Source of the DNA: an uncultured Verrucomicrobia subdivision 3 bacterium
GTDB lineage: Bacteria; Verrucomicrobiota; Verrucomicrobiia; Limisphaerales; UBA11358
NCBI GenBank assembly: GCA_903911825.1
Contig: CAIWFB010000156.1
Location: 1 to 40,924 of the forward strand
Direction of reading: 5' to 3'
DNA: 40,924 bases
Each line of letters begins with the position of its first letter. The first letter of the stretch is position 1. This document shows positions 16,643 to 27,019 of the stretch, in pieces. The notes under the pieces are model-generated. The model had not been told where the DNA came from, made no database searches, and saw only the letters and a program-made list of their open reading frames with translations. A program made the position numbers and the translations under genes.

Positions 16643-19315
16643 TTATTTGCCCTTTGCTGGGGCATTGGTCGCAGGGGAAGCGGTGAAAATTTCTTCCATG
16701 CTGCGGATGGGATGCAACGGCACGAGCAGCAGTTTGGGAACGTAAATCGGGGTTGGCTTGGGCTGGCCCAAAGTGCCCGTCACGCGACATTCAAAGATTT
16801 TACTGACTGGCCAGAGCAGCGTGCTGACGAGCGAACCGAACACTGGCATGGTCCGGAGCAATTGCGCCGTCACTCGCGCCTCCACCCGCTGCTCCAAATC
16901 CACTGTGCCGACATATTTCATCAGCATCGTCAGTGAACGGATTTCTAACGTATCCGAAAAAACCACGCCATTCGTCATGGTGAAGCTACCCGCCGCTTCG
17001 GTTGCTCGCGCATTGCCTAAGCCCGGCGAAAAGGTGTTCAACGCCGGTGAAACCAAGCCGATCACCGGGACATCCCACAACACCCCGTCGCGTAATTTCG
17101 CTGCGCCAAAACCGTCCCACGTCCGCCAGTCGCTGGAATTTGCCCGCGTCACCGTCACCGTGCCCGACAAGGCACCTTCCAAATTATTGGTGGGCGACCA
17201 AAGCGCCGTGCCCATCCGGTGAAAATCCACGTTCGTGCCCGTGATAAAAAAATTGAAATCCGTGCCGTCGCCCGGCGTTTTCACATTAAAATTACCCCAG
17301 CCTTGCGCCGTGCCGCCGTAGCATTCCGAAGTCGCATTGGTGATGATGACGTAGTTCTGCCACCAGCGCACAGTGCCGATGATGCGAGGCGTGGCAAACT
17401 TGCGCCAGCGGAACGGCGTGGCCTCCGTGATATCCACGCGCAGATTCGCGTCGTCATTCACCAGTTCGCCGTCCTGATGTTTGAGCGGCACTATGCCGTT
17501 CACCCGCGTCTTGGGAATTTCGGAAAACTGATAGGATTCCATGACCTTGGCGGTTTTGGGGCCGATGGCCCAGGCCACCACCATCGGCTCCACAAACGCA
17601 GTGCCATTGGTAAAAACTAATTTCTGTCCCGCGAGATCCAAAGTGACTTGCTCGGCGGAAAAATGTTGTTCGCCACCGGCGCGAGCGAGGTGCGGCTGTA
17701 AAAATTCCGCCGTCAAATTGGTATAGCTCACACCCGTCGCCAGCCAATCAACGGTCTGGCCACGAATGGCAAAATTCGTGAGCGCCAGAGTGCCGGTGGC
17801 CGAGAGTCGCTCGATTTCGCGAATGTTGCCCCGCACATCCAGATTCAGCGCAAGCGGCGTGTTGAACGTCAGGTGGCCGAAACCACGCAGCGCGTTGCTC
17901 GTCGTCAAAAAGGGTCGCACGCTATTCGCATCGAACTGACCACTGAGCCGCGCATGGAAATTTTTGGTCGCTTCACTTTCCTGCCCGCTCACGTGCAACT
18001 TCGTGCCGCCCTCGATGATCTCTAAATCCGGCAACGTCCACAGTAGATTGGCATAATCAAACGCAGTCCGCACCACGTCCAACTTCACCCCGCCGACTTG
18101 CGCGTTGGTAAACGCCATCCCGCCCGTGAGCCAGACCGTCGGCTCAATATCATCGCGCCAATCCGCCGCGCCATTCGTCCAAGGCGGCAGTTGCAGCGAA
18201 CCGCTTGCTTGAATGTGTGGCGGCGTGAACCAAACAATTTCCGCGAGCCGTAAACGGGTTTTAGGCGTGAGCACAGCCGCGACCGCATGGAGATCAAAAC
18301 TAGAATCGTTCGTGAACGTGACGAGGCGGGTCGCGACGTTGAGCGTCGCCGCCGCCTTGAGCAAACCGCCACCCAGCTGCGCGGACAATTTTGTGACCGC
18401 CATTTCCGGAGCTTCCCATAAGCCAATCACGTCGGTTGAATCGGCTTGAATTTTTTCGGTCTGAACTTTTTTGGTGCGCACCGTCCACGCCAGCCGGAAT
18501 GGTTCCAGATTCGTCCAGAAACCCCACGCCTCTGGGTTGGCTGCAGGCGCGTTGGTGGGCACGGTCAGATACGCGGCTCCTTGGAGACCTTGGGCGGCAA
18601 ACCATGGGGTTTGCACCTCGGGCGCGGTGGCGTTCAGCCGCACCACGAACGAGTGAAAATCCCGACCATCGCCCGTCACCCGCAAATTGATCTGAGGTGC
18701 GCGGGAGAATTTAATCTGGGCGAGGGTATCGGATAATTGTTGAAAGGAGTAACCTTGGCCGGCGGCAGATTTTTTACCGGTCAGGAAAGGCCAATGCTGA
18801 ATTTCGCGCGCATGAGAGATCTCACCAGTCAGCAATATTTTAGCACCGGCAAAATCCGCGCTGAAATTATCCAATAGCCAAGTGTCGTTCGCACGAAAGC
18901 GTAATTCCGTTTGGAGATTGAACACGGCCAGAGCATTCGTCGGCGTGATAGGGATAGTCAATTTGCCGTTCAAAACCACGAGCCCGTCCAGCAACAGCTT
19001 CTGATGGCGCAGCGCGTTGTAATCCAGCTGCAATTGCACTTCGCTCGCGGTGAGCCGCGGCCGCGCCGGATTTTTTGCATCACCGATGCTGACATTTTCC
19101 GCCACGAGACCGTGAATGAGCCGCAAACGCATCCGGGAAAATTCTAATTCCACGCCCCGGCTGCGCAGCGTGGCAGTAAGTTGCGTTTTGAGAAAATCCG
19201 GCAGGCCGATCAGATTGAGCCAAGCAAAGGCGCAGAGCAACGCGAGGAGCAACGCCCACACGGTAAAACGCAGGTAGCGCAGCGCGAGCCGACATTGACG
19301 CCAAAAGCGTGGCAT
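16643..19315 (-). CDS. AsmA-like C-terminal domain / envelope protein
   Basis: 890 aa; single N-terminal TM, TLRSRGVELEFSRMRLRLIHGLVAENVSIGD, long beta-rich body, C-terminal AsmA-like region. Confidence 0.7.
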   Translation of the reverse strand: MPRFWRQCRLALRYLRFTVWALLLALLCAFAWLNLIGLPDFLKTQLTATLRSRGVELEFSRMRLRLIHGLVAENVSIGDAKNPARPRLTASEVQLQLDYNALRHQKLLLDGLVVLNGKLTIPITPTNALAVFNLQTELRFRANDTWLLDNFSADFAGAKILLTGEISHAREIQHWPFLTGKKSAAGQGYSFQQLSDTLAQIKFSRAPQINLRVTGDGRDFHSFVVRLNATAPEVQTPWFAAQGLQGAAYLTVPTNAPAANPEAWGFWTNLEPFRLAWTVRTKKVQTEKIQADSTDVIGLWEAPEMAVTKLSAQLGGGLLKAAATLNVATRLVTFTNDSSFDLHAVAAVLTPKTRLRLAEIVWFTPPHIQASGSLQLPPWTNGAADWRDDIEPTVWLTGGMAFTNAQVGGVKLDVVRTAFDYANLLWTLPDLEIIEGGTKLHVSGQESEATKNFHARLSGQFDANSVRPFLTTSNALRGFGHLTFNTPLALNLDVRGNIREIERLSATGTLALTNFAIRGQTVDWLATGVSYTNLTAEFLQPHLARAGGEQHFSAEQVTLDLAGQKLVFTNGTAFVEPMVVAWAIGPKTAKVMESYQFSEIPKTRVNGIVPLKHQDGELVNDDANLRVDITEATPFRWRKFATPRIIGTVRWWQNYVIITNATSECYGGTAQGWGNFNVKTPGDGTDFNFFITGTNVDFHRMGTALWSPTNNLEGALSGTVTVTRANSSDWRTWDGFGAAKLRDGVLWDVPVIGLVSPALNTFSPGLGNARATEAAGSFTMTNGVVFSDTLEIRSLTMLMKYVGTVDLEQRVEARVTAQLLRTMPVFGSLVSTLLWPVSKIFECRVTGTLGQPKPTPIYVPKLLLVPLHPIRSMEEIFTASPATNAPAKGK

Positions 19316-19316
19316 A

Positions 19317-21098
19317 TCACGGAGTCGCGGGTGGAATCAGATACGCCGCCACAAATTGGGCCAGCGCGGGTGGTAGCACAAAAATCCAGCGCTCGCCTTC
19401 CAGCATGGTGGCGGCAAACACCGTCGGCGTATTCGGCACCAAGCCACCAAAATCCACGGTGGATTTTTCGCCGGTCTTCAGCTCGATGACGATTTGTTTT
19501 AAATTATTCGTCTCGAAGCCAAAATTTTCGGGCGCAGGAAAGTTACGCGCCACCCAGCCTTCGGCCGCTAAATCACCCAATCGTCGCACGGTTTCCTCCA
19601 CTTCCCGAGGATTGATGATGCCTTGACCAGCGACCAGCGACCACGCATTCGTGCCCGTGCGTTGCAACTGCCGCGTCAGACCGCCCTGATGCACCGTTAC
19701 ATTAGCAACGTTCGTTACGGAAAAATTCCAGATCTGGCGTTGCCGGAATTCCAAACCGTAATCAGGGAGGCGTTTCAAATCGCCCGCTGCCAGCGTGTAG
19801 ATAAAGTTTTCATCCGCGCGCTTCACAAAAATATGATTGGTCTCCATCGCCCCGAAGACCAGGGAAGCAAACGTGCTGTTGGTATCGCCCGCCACACTGC
19901 GGAGGGTGATTTGCCGGCTCGGATTAGCCAGCCCGAAACTTTGTAAGTCGGCGGGCGTGGCGGTGTCTTTCGCAAAATCTTCAGCGCGTAAATTGGCGAG
20001 CAGTTTGACGAAAGCCAAAACGCTCTCGGTGTCGGCCGGAAATTTTTCGCCCACGACCGCCCAGCCTTTTTCGCCCTGCGATTGCAACGTGAAATGGTTT
20101 TCGCCGGACACTTCGATTTCTGCGATCGGCGCGGTCAATTCGAGCAGATGGGAATCACGGAAATCATTCACCGAGCCTTGCCAAGCAGCCAGCGCTGCTT
20201 GGGGAATGGTGAGCACCGAATTCCAACCTTCTCGCCGCGCGAAAACTTGGCTGGCGTCGTCCGCCGATTTTTTCCCGGCGTGAACGGCGGCAAAATAATT
20301 GGTGCCGTAACCGAGCCACAAATCGGTTTCCGCCGGCTGCAAACCGAACGTCGTCAGATCGGCCTTGGCGTCATCCGTCACAAAGCGGGTGGCGGACACC
20401 GCGCGCAGTTGCTGTAACGCCGCCGTGATGCGCGGGCCGGCAGCGCGAGCCTGCAAAGGCCGCAAGATGCGCCAGACATGATTCGTGGGGTTCTGCTGAA
20501 GTTCGAGGACTTTGGTGCCGTTGGTGATGACAATCCAGTCGCAGACTTCCGTCGGGCCAACTACCGACGTATCACGCCATTCGTTCGCGGTGCGCGGCAA
20601 CTGCGCCAGCCACGCGGAGTCGGTGACGAACGCGCCTTCCACACCGACGAGGCGGATGAAGACTTGATCGCCGGGCGCAGTGCGATTGCCGATGAGGAAA
20701 TGCCATTGTTGGTTACCCACGCTGATGTCCACGGAGTATTGCGGATTTTCAAAACCAAACCCGGCGTCCGTAGTCTTTTTACCATTGAGTTCACTGGCAG
20801 AAATCCGGGTGGCGAAGGTGAGTTTTTCCAACGTCGCCAATAGCCGACCAATACCACCAGCTTGGGCGGGATACGCAAACGGCTTGGTCATGAACCAGGA
20901 ATTATTAGTGCGCAGCAGGCCAATTTCGCGTGCGCCAGCGGGGCTGAGGTGAAATTCCGTCGCCGCGTCCGCCCGCAACCCGAACAACAAGCTGGCGCTC
21001 GGCACGGCCACTTCCGAAAAGTGATGTTCGTAAATCCAGATGAAAGCGAACAGCGCCGCCGCCAGCACGAACCAGAGAATGGTGGTTTTGGATTTCAT
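19317..21098 (-). CDS. DUF4340 domain-containing protein
   Basis: MKSKTTILWFVLAAALFAFIWIYEHHF N-terminus with long repeated DUF4340-like body; downstream of a GldG-like gene. Confidence 0.8.
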   Translation of the reverse strand: MKSKTTILWFVLAAALFAFIWIYEHHFSEVAVPSASLLFGLRADAATEFHLSPAGAREIGLLRTNNSWFMTKPFAYPAQAGGIGRLLATLEKLTFATRISASELNGKKTTDAGFGFENPQYSVDISVGNQQWHFLIGNRTAPGDQVFIRLVGVEGAFVTDSAWLAQLPRTANEWRDTSVVGPTEVCDWIVITNGTKVLELQQNPTNHVWRILRPLQARAAGPRITAALQQLRAVSATRFVTDDAKADLTTFGLQPAETDLWLGYGTNYFAAVHAGKKSADDASQVFARREGWNSVLTIPQAALAAWQGSVNDFRDSHLLELTAPIAEIEVSGENHFTLQSQGEKGWAVVGEKFPADTESVLAFVKLLANLRAEDFAKDTATPADLQSFGLANPSRQITLRSVAGDTNSTFASLVFGAMETNHIFVKRADENFIYTLAAGDLKRLPDYGLEFRQRQIWNFSVTNVANVTVHQGGLTRQLQRTGTNAWSLVAGQGIINPREVEETVRRLGDLAAEGWVARNFPAPENFGFETNNLKQIVIELKTGEKSTVDFGGLVPNTPTVFAATMLEGERWIFVLPPALAQFVAAYLIPPATP

Positions 21099-22564
21099 TT
21101 ACGACGCACCAGCCAAACGAGCCAGCCGAGAAACAGCACGCCCCCCGGCAGAGCGCCCAGCAGCAGCCAGCGCAGCTGGTATTGTTGTTGCCGCGTGAGT
21201 TGCAGGCGAAATTCCGTGATCGGACGCGGGCCGACGCCTTCGAGCAACTGCGGGCGATCAATCAGCCAATTCACCGCCGAGTTCAGAAAATCGCGGTTGC
21301 CGCCGCCTTCGATGTAGTGGTTGCCCAGAAAAATTGAATCGCCCACCACCACGAGCCGCGCCGTGCCGCGCAGATTGGCGATACCCGCCACGGGTTTCTG
21401 TTCTACGGCACAGGCCAGCGGATAACTGCGCGGGGCCGCCGTGCGATCCGCCATAAGCGTGGACACGTCGCTGGAAAACATCAATTCATCGACCTGCGGC
21501 GCACCAGCGGTTCCGGTGGGCAAGTTCAATTTGGCGATCGGACGCGGCAAAATCATTTGCAACGTGGACTGCGCTAAACCCGCCATGATGGGATGTTTGC
21601 CAAACTTGGTAGTGGCCACGTCTTGGCCCGTGTAAGTCTGGCCCTCCGTGTGTTCCTGCACGGTATCGGCCACCACGTTCAGGCCCCAGCGTTGTAAGAT
21701 GATTTCCAAGCCGGTGGCGCGTTCGAGCGAATGAACATTGAGCAGCAGCAACAACCGTCCACCTTCGCGCAGGTATTGGTCAATTTTTTGTAGCGCACTT
21801 TCCTCGAACGGATCTTGCGGGCCGGCGATGACGAGCAGATTACAATCGGCCGGAATCGGCGCGTCCCCAGTCAGGCTTAGATTCGTCACGGCGAGATAAT
21901 TTTGTTCCAGCAACTGCGCGACTTTTTGGAAATCGAAGCTGCCATCCGCCGTGAACGAAGGTTCGCGGTGGCCTTGCGTGTAATAAGCGACCAACGGCTG
22001 CGAACTTTCCAGCGCGAGGAGCATGGCGGTGAAGGCTTTTTCGCCGTTGAATTTGACCGGAGCGATGTCGAGTTTTTTGTCCTCTGTCATCCCGCGCGCG
22101 CCGTATTCCACTAATGCCGCGCCGGGAAATATTTTCACCCGCCCGCCGCAATCGAAGATGATGAGGTCTTTATCGGTCGCCGCGTTGAGCTTGTATTTTG
22201 CCTTCGTCAACTCCGCCGCGCCCGCGTCGCGAACATAATCCACGGTGCGGATGGAAATTTTCTTGTTCGCCGCCCGATATTCGTCCAACAGCGCCACGAC
22301 GTCGGCATACAAATCCGCTTTCCGGTCAAAATACAGCGTCACTTCCACCTGATTCGTTAGACTATGCAACACCGCTTGCGTGCGCGACGACAACACCACG
22401 CGCGTCTGCGAACTCCAGAAATACCGCTGCGAAAATTTGGCACCGAGATAATTCACCATCACCACTACCGCGATGACCAACACCGTGCGCAGCACCGCAT
22501 CGAAGCCATTGCCCCAGCGACTGGCGCGGGAGAAGCTGGGTTGATTTTTGGGTGCGGTGCTCAT
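21095..22564 (-). CDS. GldG-family ABC transport auxiliary protein (DUF7088/Gldg)
   Basis: N-terminal TM, NYLGAKFSQRYFWSSQTRVVLSSRTQAVL, TQGHREPSF, C-terminal TM; adjacent to ABC permease and ATPase. Confidence 0.85.
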   Translation of the reverse strand: MSTAPKNQPSFSRASRWGNGFDAVLRTVLVIAVVVMVNYLGAKFSQRYFWSSQTRVVLSSRTQAVLHSLTNQVEVTLYFDRKADLYADVVALLDEYRAANKKISIRTVDYVRDAGAAELTKAKYKLNAATDKDLIIFDCGGRVKIFPGAALVEYGARGMTEDKKLDIAPVKFNGEKAFTAMLLALESSQPLVAYYTQGHREPSFTADGSFDFQKVAQLLEQNYLAVTNLSLTGDAPIPADCNLLVIAGPQDPFEESALQKIDQYLREGGRLLLLLNVHSLERATGLEIILQRWGLNVVADTVQEHTEGQTYTGQDVATTKFGKHPIMAGLAQSTLQMILPRPIAKLNLPTGTAGAPQVDELMFSSDVSTLMADRTAAPRSYPLACAVEQKPVAGIANLRGTARLVVVGDSIFLGNHYIEGGGNRDFLNSAVNWLIDRPQLLEGVGPRPITEFRLQLTRQQQYQLRWLLLGALPGGVLFLGWLVWLVRRK

Positions 22565-23314
22565 TTATTTCCAGCGGCGGCTATCCAGCACGCGCAAGGT
22601 CAGGAACAAAAACAGAAACGTGGCGGTGACGTAAAAAATGACCGCGCGCAAATCCACGACGCCACGCGTGAAATTTTCCATCTGCTTGAACAGGTTGAAA
22701 TAGAACAGCACATCCATTTGCGATGAGGAAGAAGCCGGAATCACCTGCGCCATGAAACCAAGGATGAACAGGATCACGCCCACAGCCAGACTCACCACTG
22801 CCGCGACCATCTGGCTGCGCGTCATCGCCGAGGCGAGGCAGCCGATGGAAAGAAACAACGAGCCGCTCAGAAAAATGCCGAGATACATGCCGCCTACCAT
22901 ACCCAAGTCTAGTCGCGGCTGGTTGGTATAGCGTTGGACGATGATCAGGCTCAACAGCGTCGGCAGCCACGCGATCATGTAGAACGTGATGGCCGCCGTG
23001 AATTTCGCGGCCAACACTTGAAAATCTCCTACCGGCGTCGTCATCAGCGTCTCAAACGTGCCCGTCGCTTTTTCCAGCGCGAACAGGCGCATCGTGATGA
23101 CCGGCGCGAGCAGGATGACTAGTAGCCAATACATCAAGCTGTTGAAAAATAATTGCGTCACCGGCATCGAAAACGGATCCGTGCCCAGATTGCGGATGAG
23201 CATCACGAACGTCGAACCAATCACCAGCGTCACCGCCGTGATGATGACATAACCCGTCAGGGAAAAGAAAAAGGCCGAAAGCTCCCGGCGTAGCAGCGCG
23301 AAGAAAATACTCAT
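22565..23314 (-). CDS. ABC-2 type transporter permease (GldF-like)
   Basis: MSIFFALLRRELSAFFFSLTGYVIITAVTLV..., MRLFALEKATGTFETLMTTPVGDFQVLAAKF. ATG at 23314, 4-bp overlap with the ATPase gene. Confidence 0.88.
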   Translation of the reverse strand: MSIFFALLRRELSAFFFSLTGYVIITAVTLVIGSTFVMLIRNLGTDPFSMPVTQLFFNSLMYWLLVILLAPVITMRLFALEKATGTFETLMTTPVGDFQVLAAKFTAAITFYMIAWLPTLLSLIIVQRYTNQPRLDLGMVGGMYLGIFLSGSLFLSIGCLASAMTRSQMVAAVVSLAVGVILFILGFMAQVIPASSSSQMDVLFYFNLFKQMENFTRGVVDLRAVIFYVTATFLFLFLTLRVLDSRRWK

Positions 23315-24261
23315 TCGCGTTCCTCCTGATTCGGCTTGGTCACCTGCACATACACGTCTTCCAGCGAATGGCGGCTGCGTGTCAATTCGCGCAGTTCCCA
23401 ACCGTTCTCGCGCACGAGATTAAAGATCGCCGGCCGCAAATCGGTTCCTTCCAGCGGCGTCAACGCGCAGCGGAAGAACGCGCCGTCACTGGCGGAAACG
23501 TCGTATTGCTCCACTTCCGCCAGATTTTCCCACGCGGCGCGCAACGCCTCGACTGGCGCGGCGATTTCCGCGATGACCTGACTGCCGCCCGCCATGCGAC
23601 GCTGCAAATTCTCCGGCGTGTCCGAAGCCAGCACGCGGCCGCCCAGCATGATCAGCACTCGGCCACACATCATCTCCACTTCCGGCAAAATGTGCGTAGA
23701 AATCAAAACCGTATGCTTACCCGCCAAACTCTTAATTAGCGCCCGCACCGCACGGATCTGATGCGGATCGAGGCCGATGGTCGGTTCATCCAAAATGATC
23801 AACTCCGGCTCATGCACCAACGCATCCGCGAGACCCACGCGTTGCTTGTAGCCTTTGGAAAGCTGCCCGATGACGCGCCGGCTCACGTCCGTGAGACTGC
23901 ATTGCTGCATCACCGTGTCCACTCGTTCGCGGGATTTGCGCCAGCCGAGCCCTTTGAGGCGCGCACGAAATTTCAGATATTCGCGGACGCGCATCTCCGG
24001 ATAGAGCGGATTGTTTTCCGGCATGTAACCGATGCGGCGCCGCGCTTCGTCCGCGTCGTGAAAGACATCGAAGCCCGCCACCTTGACCGTGCCGCTGCTG
24101 GCGGGCATGAACCCGGAGAGCACGCGCATGGTGGTGCTTTTGCCCGCGCCATTCGGCCCGAGCAAGCCCACGATCTCGCCGCGCGCCACGGTGAACGAAA
24201 TATCGTCCACCGCCGTGCGTCCGGCGTAGCGCTTGGTCAAATTGGAAACTTCAATCATCAC
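23311..24261 (-). CDS. ABC transporter ATP-binding protein (GldA/NatA-like)
   Basis: Walker A GPNGAGKST, signature LSKGYKQRVGLADAL, Walker B LIILDEPTIGLDPHQI. Confidence 0.95.
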   Translation of the reverse strand: MMIEVSNLTKRYAGRTAVDDISFTVARGEIVGLLGPNGAGKSTTMRVLSGFMPASSGTVKVAGFDVFHDADEARRRIGYMPENNPLYPEMRVREYLKFRARLKGLGWRKSRERVDTVMQQCSLTDVSRRVIGQLSKGYKQRVGLADALVHEPELIILDEPTIGLDPHQIRAVRALIKSLAGKHTVLISTHILPEVEMMCGRVLIMLGGRVLASDTPENLQRRMAGGSQVIAEIAAPVEALRAAWENLAEVEQYDVSASDGAFFRCALTPLEGTDLRPAIFNLVRENGWELRELTRSRHSLEDVYVQVTKPNQEERE

Positions 24262-24473
24262 GTGGCAAACCGTAAAGAATCTTTACCAACCTAGCTGAAA
24301 ATCACCCGTTGCGGCGATGAAAAACTTTGGCGAGCCAATGTTAAACAGACAGGAATCCAATTGGTTGCGTTCGGATAAAAAATAAAAATCCCCCGCCGGG
24401 TGGAAGGAGATGGGAGGAAAGGGCAAGGCGGTTTATTCAACAACTCCAACGCTGGTAAGGCTAGGTAGTCGGT

Positions 24474-25205
24474 TCATTTCTGCCAGCGACGAAAACCAAG
24501 GAGCAAGCTGCTAATTATGCCCAAAGCCAGTGTGCTAGGTTCGGGCACGGCTGTGGAGGAGAACTGAATGTTGTCAATGTAAGCCCACTGTCCTGGCAAA
24601 TAACCATTCGGATAAGTGTGATTGTAGGTTATTCCGTTTAAGGCGGTGAATAGTAATTCTCCTGTTTGACCGGCAAAACCGGATATGTCCGCTCCCCAAA
24701 TGCCATAGCCGTTTGTGCTGCCGAGGGAGGTGAGTGAGAGTAGTTGAGAATTGAAAGTGACTTCCGGAGCGCTTCCCCAAAAAATCAGCGACTGTGCATT
24801 GGCGGGAATAGTCCCAGTCTGACCGATGCTGGCCGCGCTACCGTAAGTCCAATCGGCACCCTGAAGAAGAATAAAGTATTTGCCATGAATGGGAGAAAAG
24901 CCTCCGTTTGTTCCAATCAAATTAATAACCGTCCCACCAAGACCAATGTTGTTGTAGTTCAGATTGGTTGTTGAACCGCCTGCTACTGAAGATAAGTAAG
25001 CCGTCCACCCAGAAGCGACCGCAGAACCATAGACCATCCCGGTTGAGGAATTGGTGGTCAAATTACTGAGACGGGCTTGTTCAAAATCTAGATTGATAAA
25101 CCCCTGTGCGAACCCCTGGAGATAAAAGCTGAGCAACAAGGCAGCTGTCCAGACGATGGGAGTGCAGGGTCTCATTTTTGGGGAAACCCTATTCTGGGCA
25201 TCCAT
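24474..25205 (-). CDS. PEP-CTERM sorting domain-containing protein
   Basis: N-terminal signal; C-terminal VPEPSTLALGIISSLLLGFRRWQK. Confidence 0.85.
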   Translation of the reverse strand: MDAQNRVSPKMRPCTPIVWTAALLLSFYLQGFAQGFINLDFEQARLSNLTTNSSTGMVYGSAVASGWTAYLSSVAGGSTTNLNYNNIGLGGTVINLIGTNGGFSPIHGKYFILLQGADWTYGSAASIGQTGTIPANAQSLIFWGSAPEVTFNSQLLSLTSLGSTNGYGIWGADISGFAGQTGELLFTALNGITYNHTYPNGYLPGQWAYIDNIQFSSTAVPEPSTLALGIISSLLLGFRRWQK

Positions 25206-25502
25206 AACTGTCTAGCTGTTATTCGTTGAAAACATTGCAACAGGGACACCGAGCGCGCCGAGAGAAGAATCCAATTTAGCTCTGTGCGCCTCTAAAAGGA
25301 GTCAGTCCCAGTTTTGTTAGAGCTTAAATTTACCCGCTTTCGGGCATTCGCAGCCGGTTTGGTCGTGAACCAAAATGTGTTGCCATCAAACCGCAATCTG
25401 TTGCCAGCCAATAAATCCCCCTTTACACGCGACGGTAAAAGCTATCGTTTTTTTCTTTTCCACGCTCTTGACTTACCCCACGCCGCGCAAAAAACTGCCC
25501 GC

Positions 25503-26972
25503 GTGAATCTCCGGGCCGAAAACTTCTACGCCGTCTGGCGCGAACGCTGCCGCGCCGTGAATGTCTTGCACGACGCGCAGGGCGGGCCGCCGGAGAAGTT
25601 GCTCCAAGCCATCTGGCAGCATCAGCGACTGCAACGCGACCAGCTCCGGACCGCCGATGGCCGCGTGGTGCGCGTGTTTCATCCCGGCTTCATCAGCGTG
25701 GCGGGCGGGCCGGACTTTCGCGGTGCGTTGCTGCAAATCGGCGATGCCCCGGCGACGTCTGGCGATGTGGAGATTGATCTGGTTTCCAGCGGCTGGCGCG
25801 CTCACGGTCACGACCGGAATCCGGCGTTCAAAAACGTCATCCTGCACGTCGTCTGGGAAAACGCGCGGCCAAACGCGGAAGTTCCCGCCGTGCTGGCGCT
25901 CAAATCAGTTTTGGACGCACCGTTGGCCGACCTCGCGGCCGCGTTGGAAAATGAATCTGGCTTGCCCGAAGCGTTGCGCGGGAAATGTTCCGCGCCGTTG
26001 CGGGAATTGAACGAAGTGCAGCTTACCGAACTTTTGCAAGCCGCAGCCAAGGTGCGCTTCGAGAACAAAGCCAGCGCCATCCGCGCCCGCGCAAAAAATT
26101 CCGGCTGGGAACAGGCGCTCTGGGAACAGCTCTTTCGCGCGCTCGGCTACCGCAACAATGTCTGGCCGATGTTGCATCTGGCGGAAACGAAAGCCCGCTG
26201 GTCGCGCGACACGCATTCGGCGTTTGAACTTCAGGCGCGGTTGCTCGGTGTCAGCGGGTTGTTGCCTGAGGAATTGACGCGCGCCCAGAAAAGTTCCGAC
26301 ACGTTTCTCCGGCACGCGTGGGATAGCTGGTGGCGCGACCGCGATGCGCTGGAAGCCTGCATTCTACCGCGCGCGGCGTGGAAGTTTCACGGTCTGCGAC
26401 CGGCGAATCATCCGCAACGGCGACTCGCGCTGGCCGCGCACTGGTTGGCGGCGGAGAAGTTGGTTGCCCGGTTGGAACAGTGGGGGGCAGCTGAAATAGT
26501 GGCTGGACCCCTCACCCCAACCCTCTCCCCTCAGAGGGGCGAGGGAGAAAAGCTCCTGCGATCACTCCACGACATTTTTCAAGTGGAACGCGATGATTTC
26601 TGGTCCTGGCATTGGACTTTCAAATCCGCACGGCTCACCAAACCGCAGCCGCTGCTGGGCGAAGGGCGCGTGACGGATCTGGCCATCAACGTGGTGCTGC
26701 CGTGGTTGTGGATTCGCGCGAAGGAAGGCGGTAACGCAGTGTTTCAGGCGGAAATCGAACGCCGCTTTTTCGCATGGCCGGCAGCGGAAGATAACGCCGT
26801 GCTGAAACTGGCGCGTCAGCGTTTGCTCGGCACCAACAGCGCCCGCGTGCTCAAAACATCCGCTGCGCAACAAGGCTTGATGCAGGTGGTGCGCGATTTT
26901 TGCGAGCATTCCAACGCCGTCTGCACCGATTGTCGCTTTCCTGATTTGGTGCACAGTTGGACAGCCAAATAA
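25503..26972 (+). CDS. DUF2851 family protein
   Basis: ORF opens at 25314; GTG at 25503 (VNLRAENFYAVWRERCRA) is a likelier start. Motifs LLQAIWQHQRLQRDQLRTADGRVVRVFHPGFISVAGGPDFRGALLQIG; FYLVW-type DUF2851 features. Confidence 0.75.
   Translation: MNLRAENFYAVWRERCRAVNVLHDAQGGPPEKLLQAIWQHQRLQRDQLRTADGRVVRVFHPGFISVAGGPDFRGALLQIGDAPATSGDVEIDLVSSGWRAHGHDRNPAFKNVILHVVWENARPNAEVPAVLALKSVLDAPLADLAAALENESGLPEALRGKCSAPLRELNEVQLTELLQAAAKVRFENKASAIRARAKNSGWEQALWEQLFRALGYRNNVWPMLHLAETKARWSRDTHSAFELQARLLGVSGLLPEELTRAQKSSDTFLRHAWDSWWRDRDALEACILPRAAWKFHGLRPANHPQRRLALAAHWLAAEKLVARLEQWGAAEIVAGPLTPTLSPQRGEGEKLLRSLHDIFQVERDDFWSWHWTFKSARLTKPQPLLGEGRVTDLAINVVLPWLWIRAKEGGNAVFQAEIERRFFAWPAAEDNAVLKLARQRLLGTNSARVLKTSAAQQGLMQVVRDFCEHSNAVCTDCRFPDLVHSWTAK
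26508..26550. repeat. Family A repeat copy inside the DUF2851-like gene
   Basis: ccctcaccccaaccctctcccctcagaggggcgagggagaa, matching the 2062-2103 copy; translates as PLTPTLSPQRGEGEK. Confidence 0.88.
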
Positions 26973-26998
26973 AAAACCTCACGCCGGAGCGCGAGGTT
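26969..26998 (-). terminator. Rho-independent terminator for infC
   Basis: Minus strand AACCTCGCGCTCCGGCGTGAGGTTTTTTATTT: GC stem followed by a T run; overlaps the stop codon of the convergent DUF2851 gene. Confidence 0.8.
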
Positions 26999-27019
26999 GG
27001 AGATTGGATGCAGGACGCG

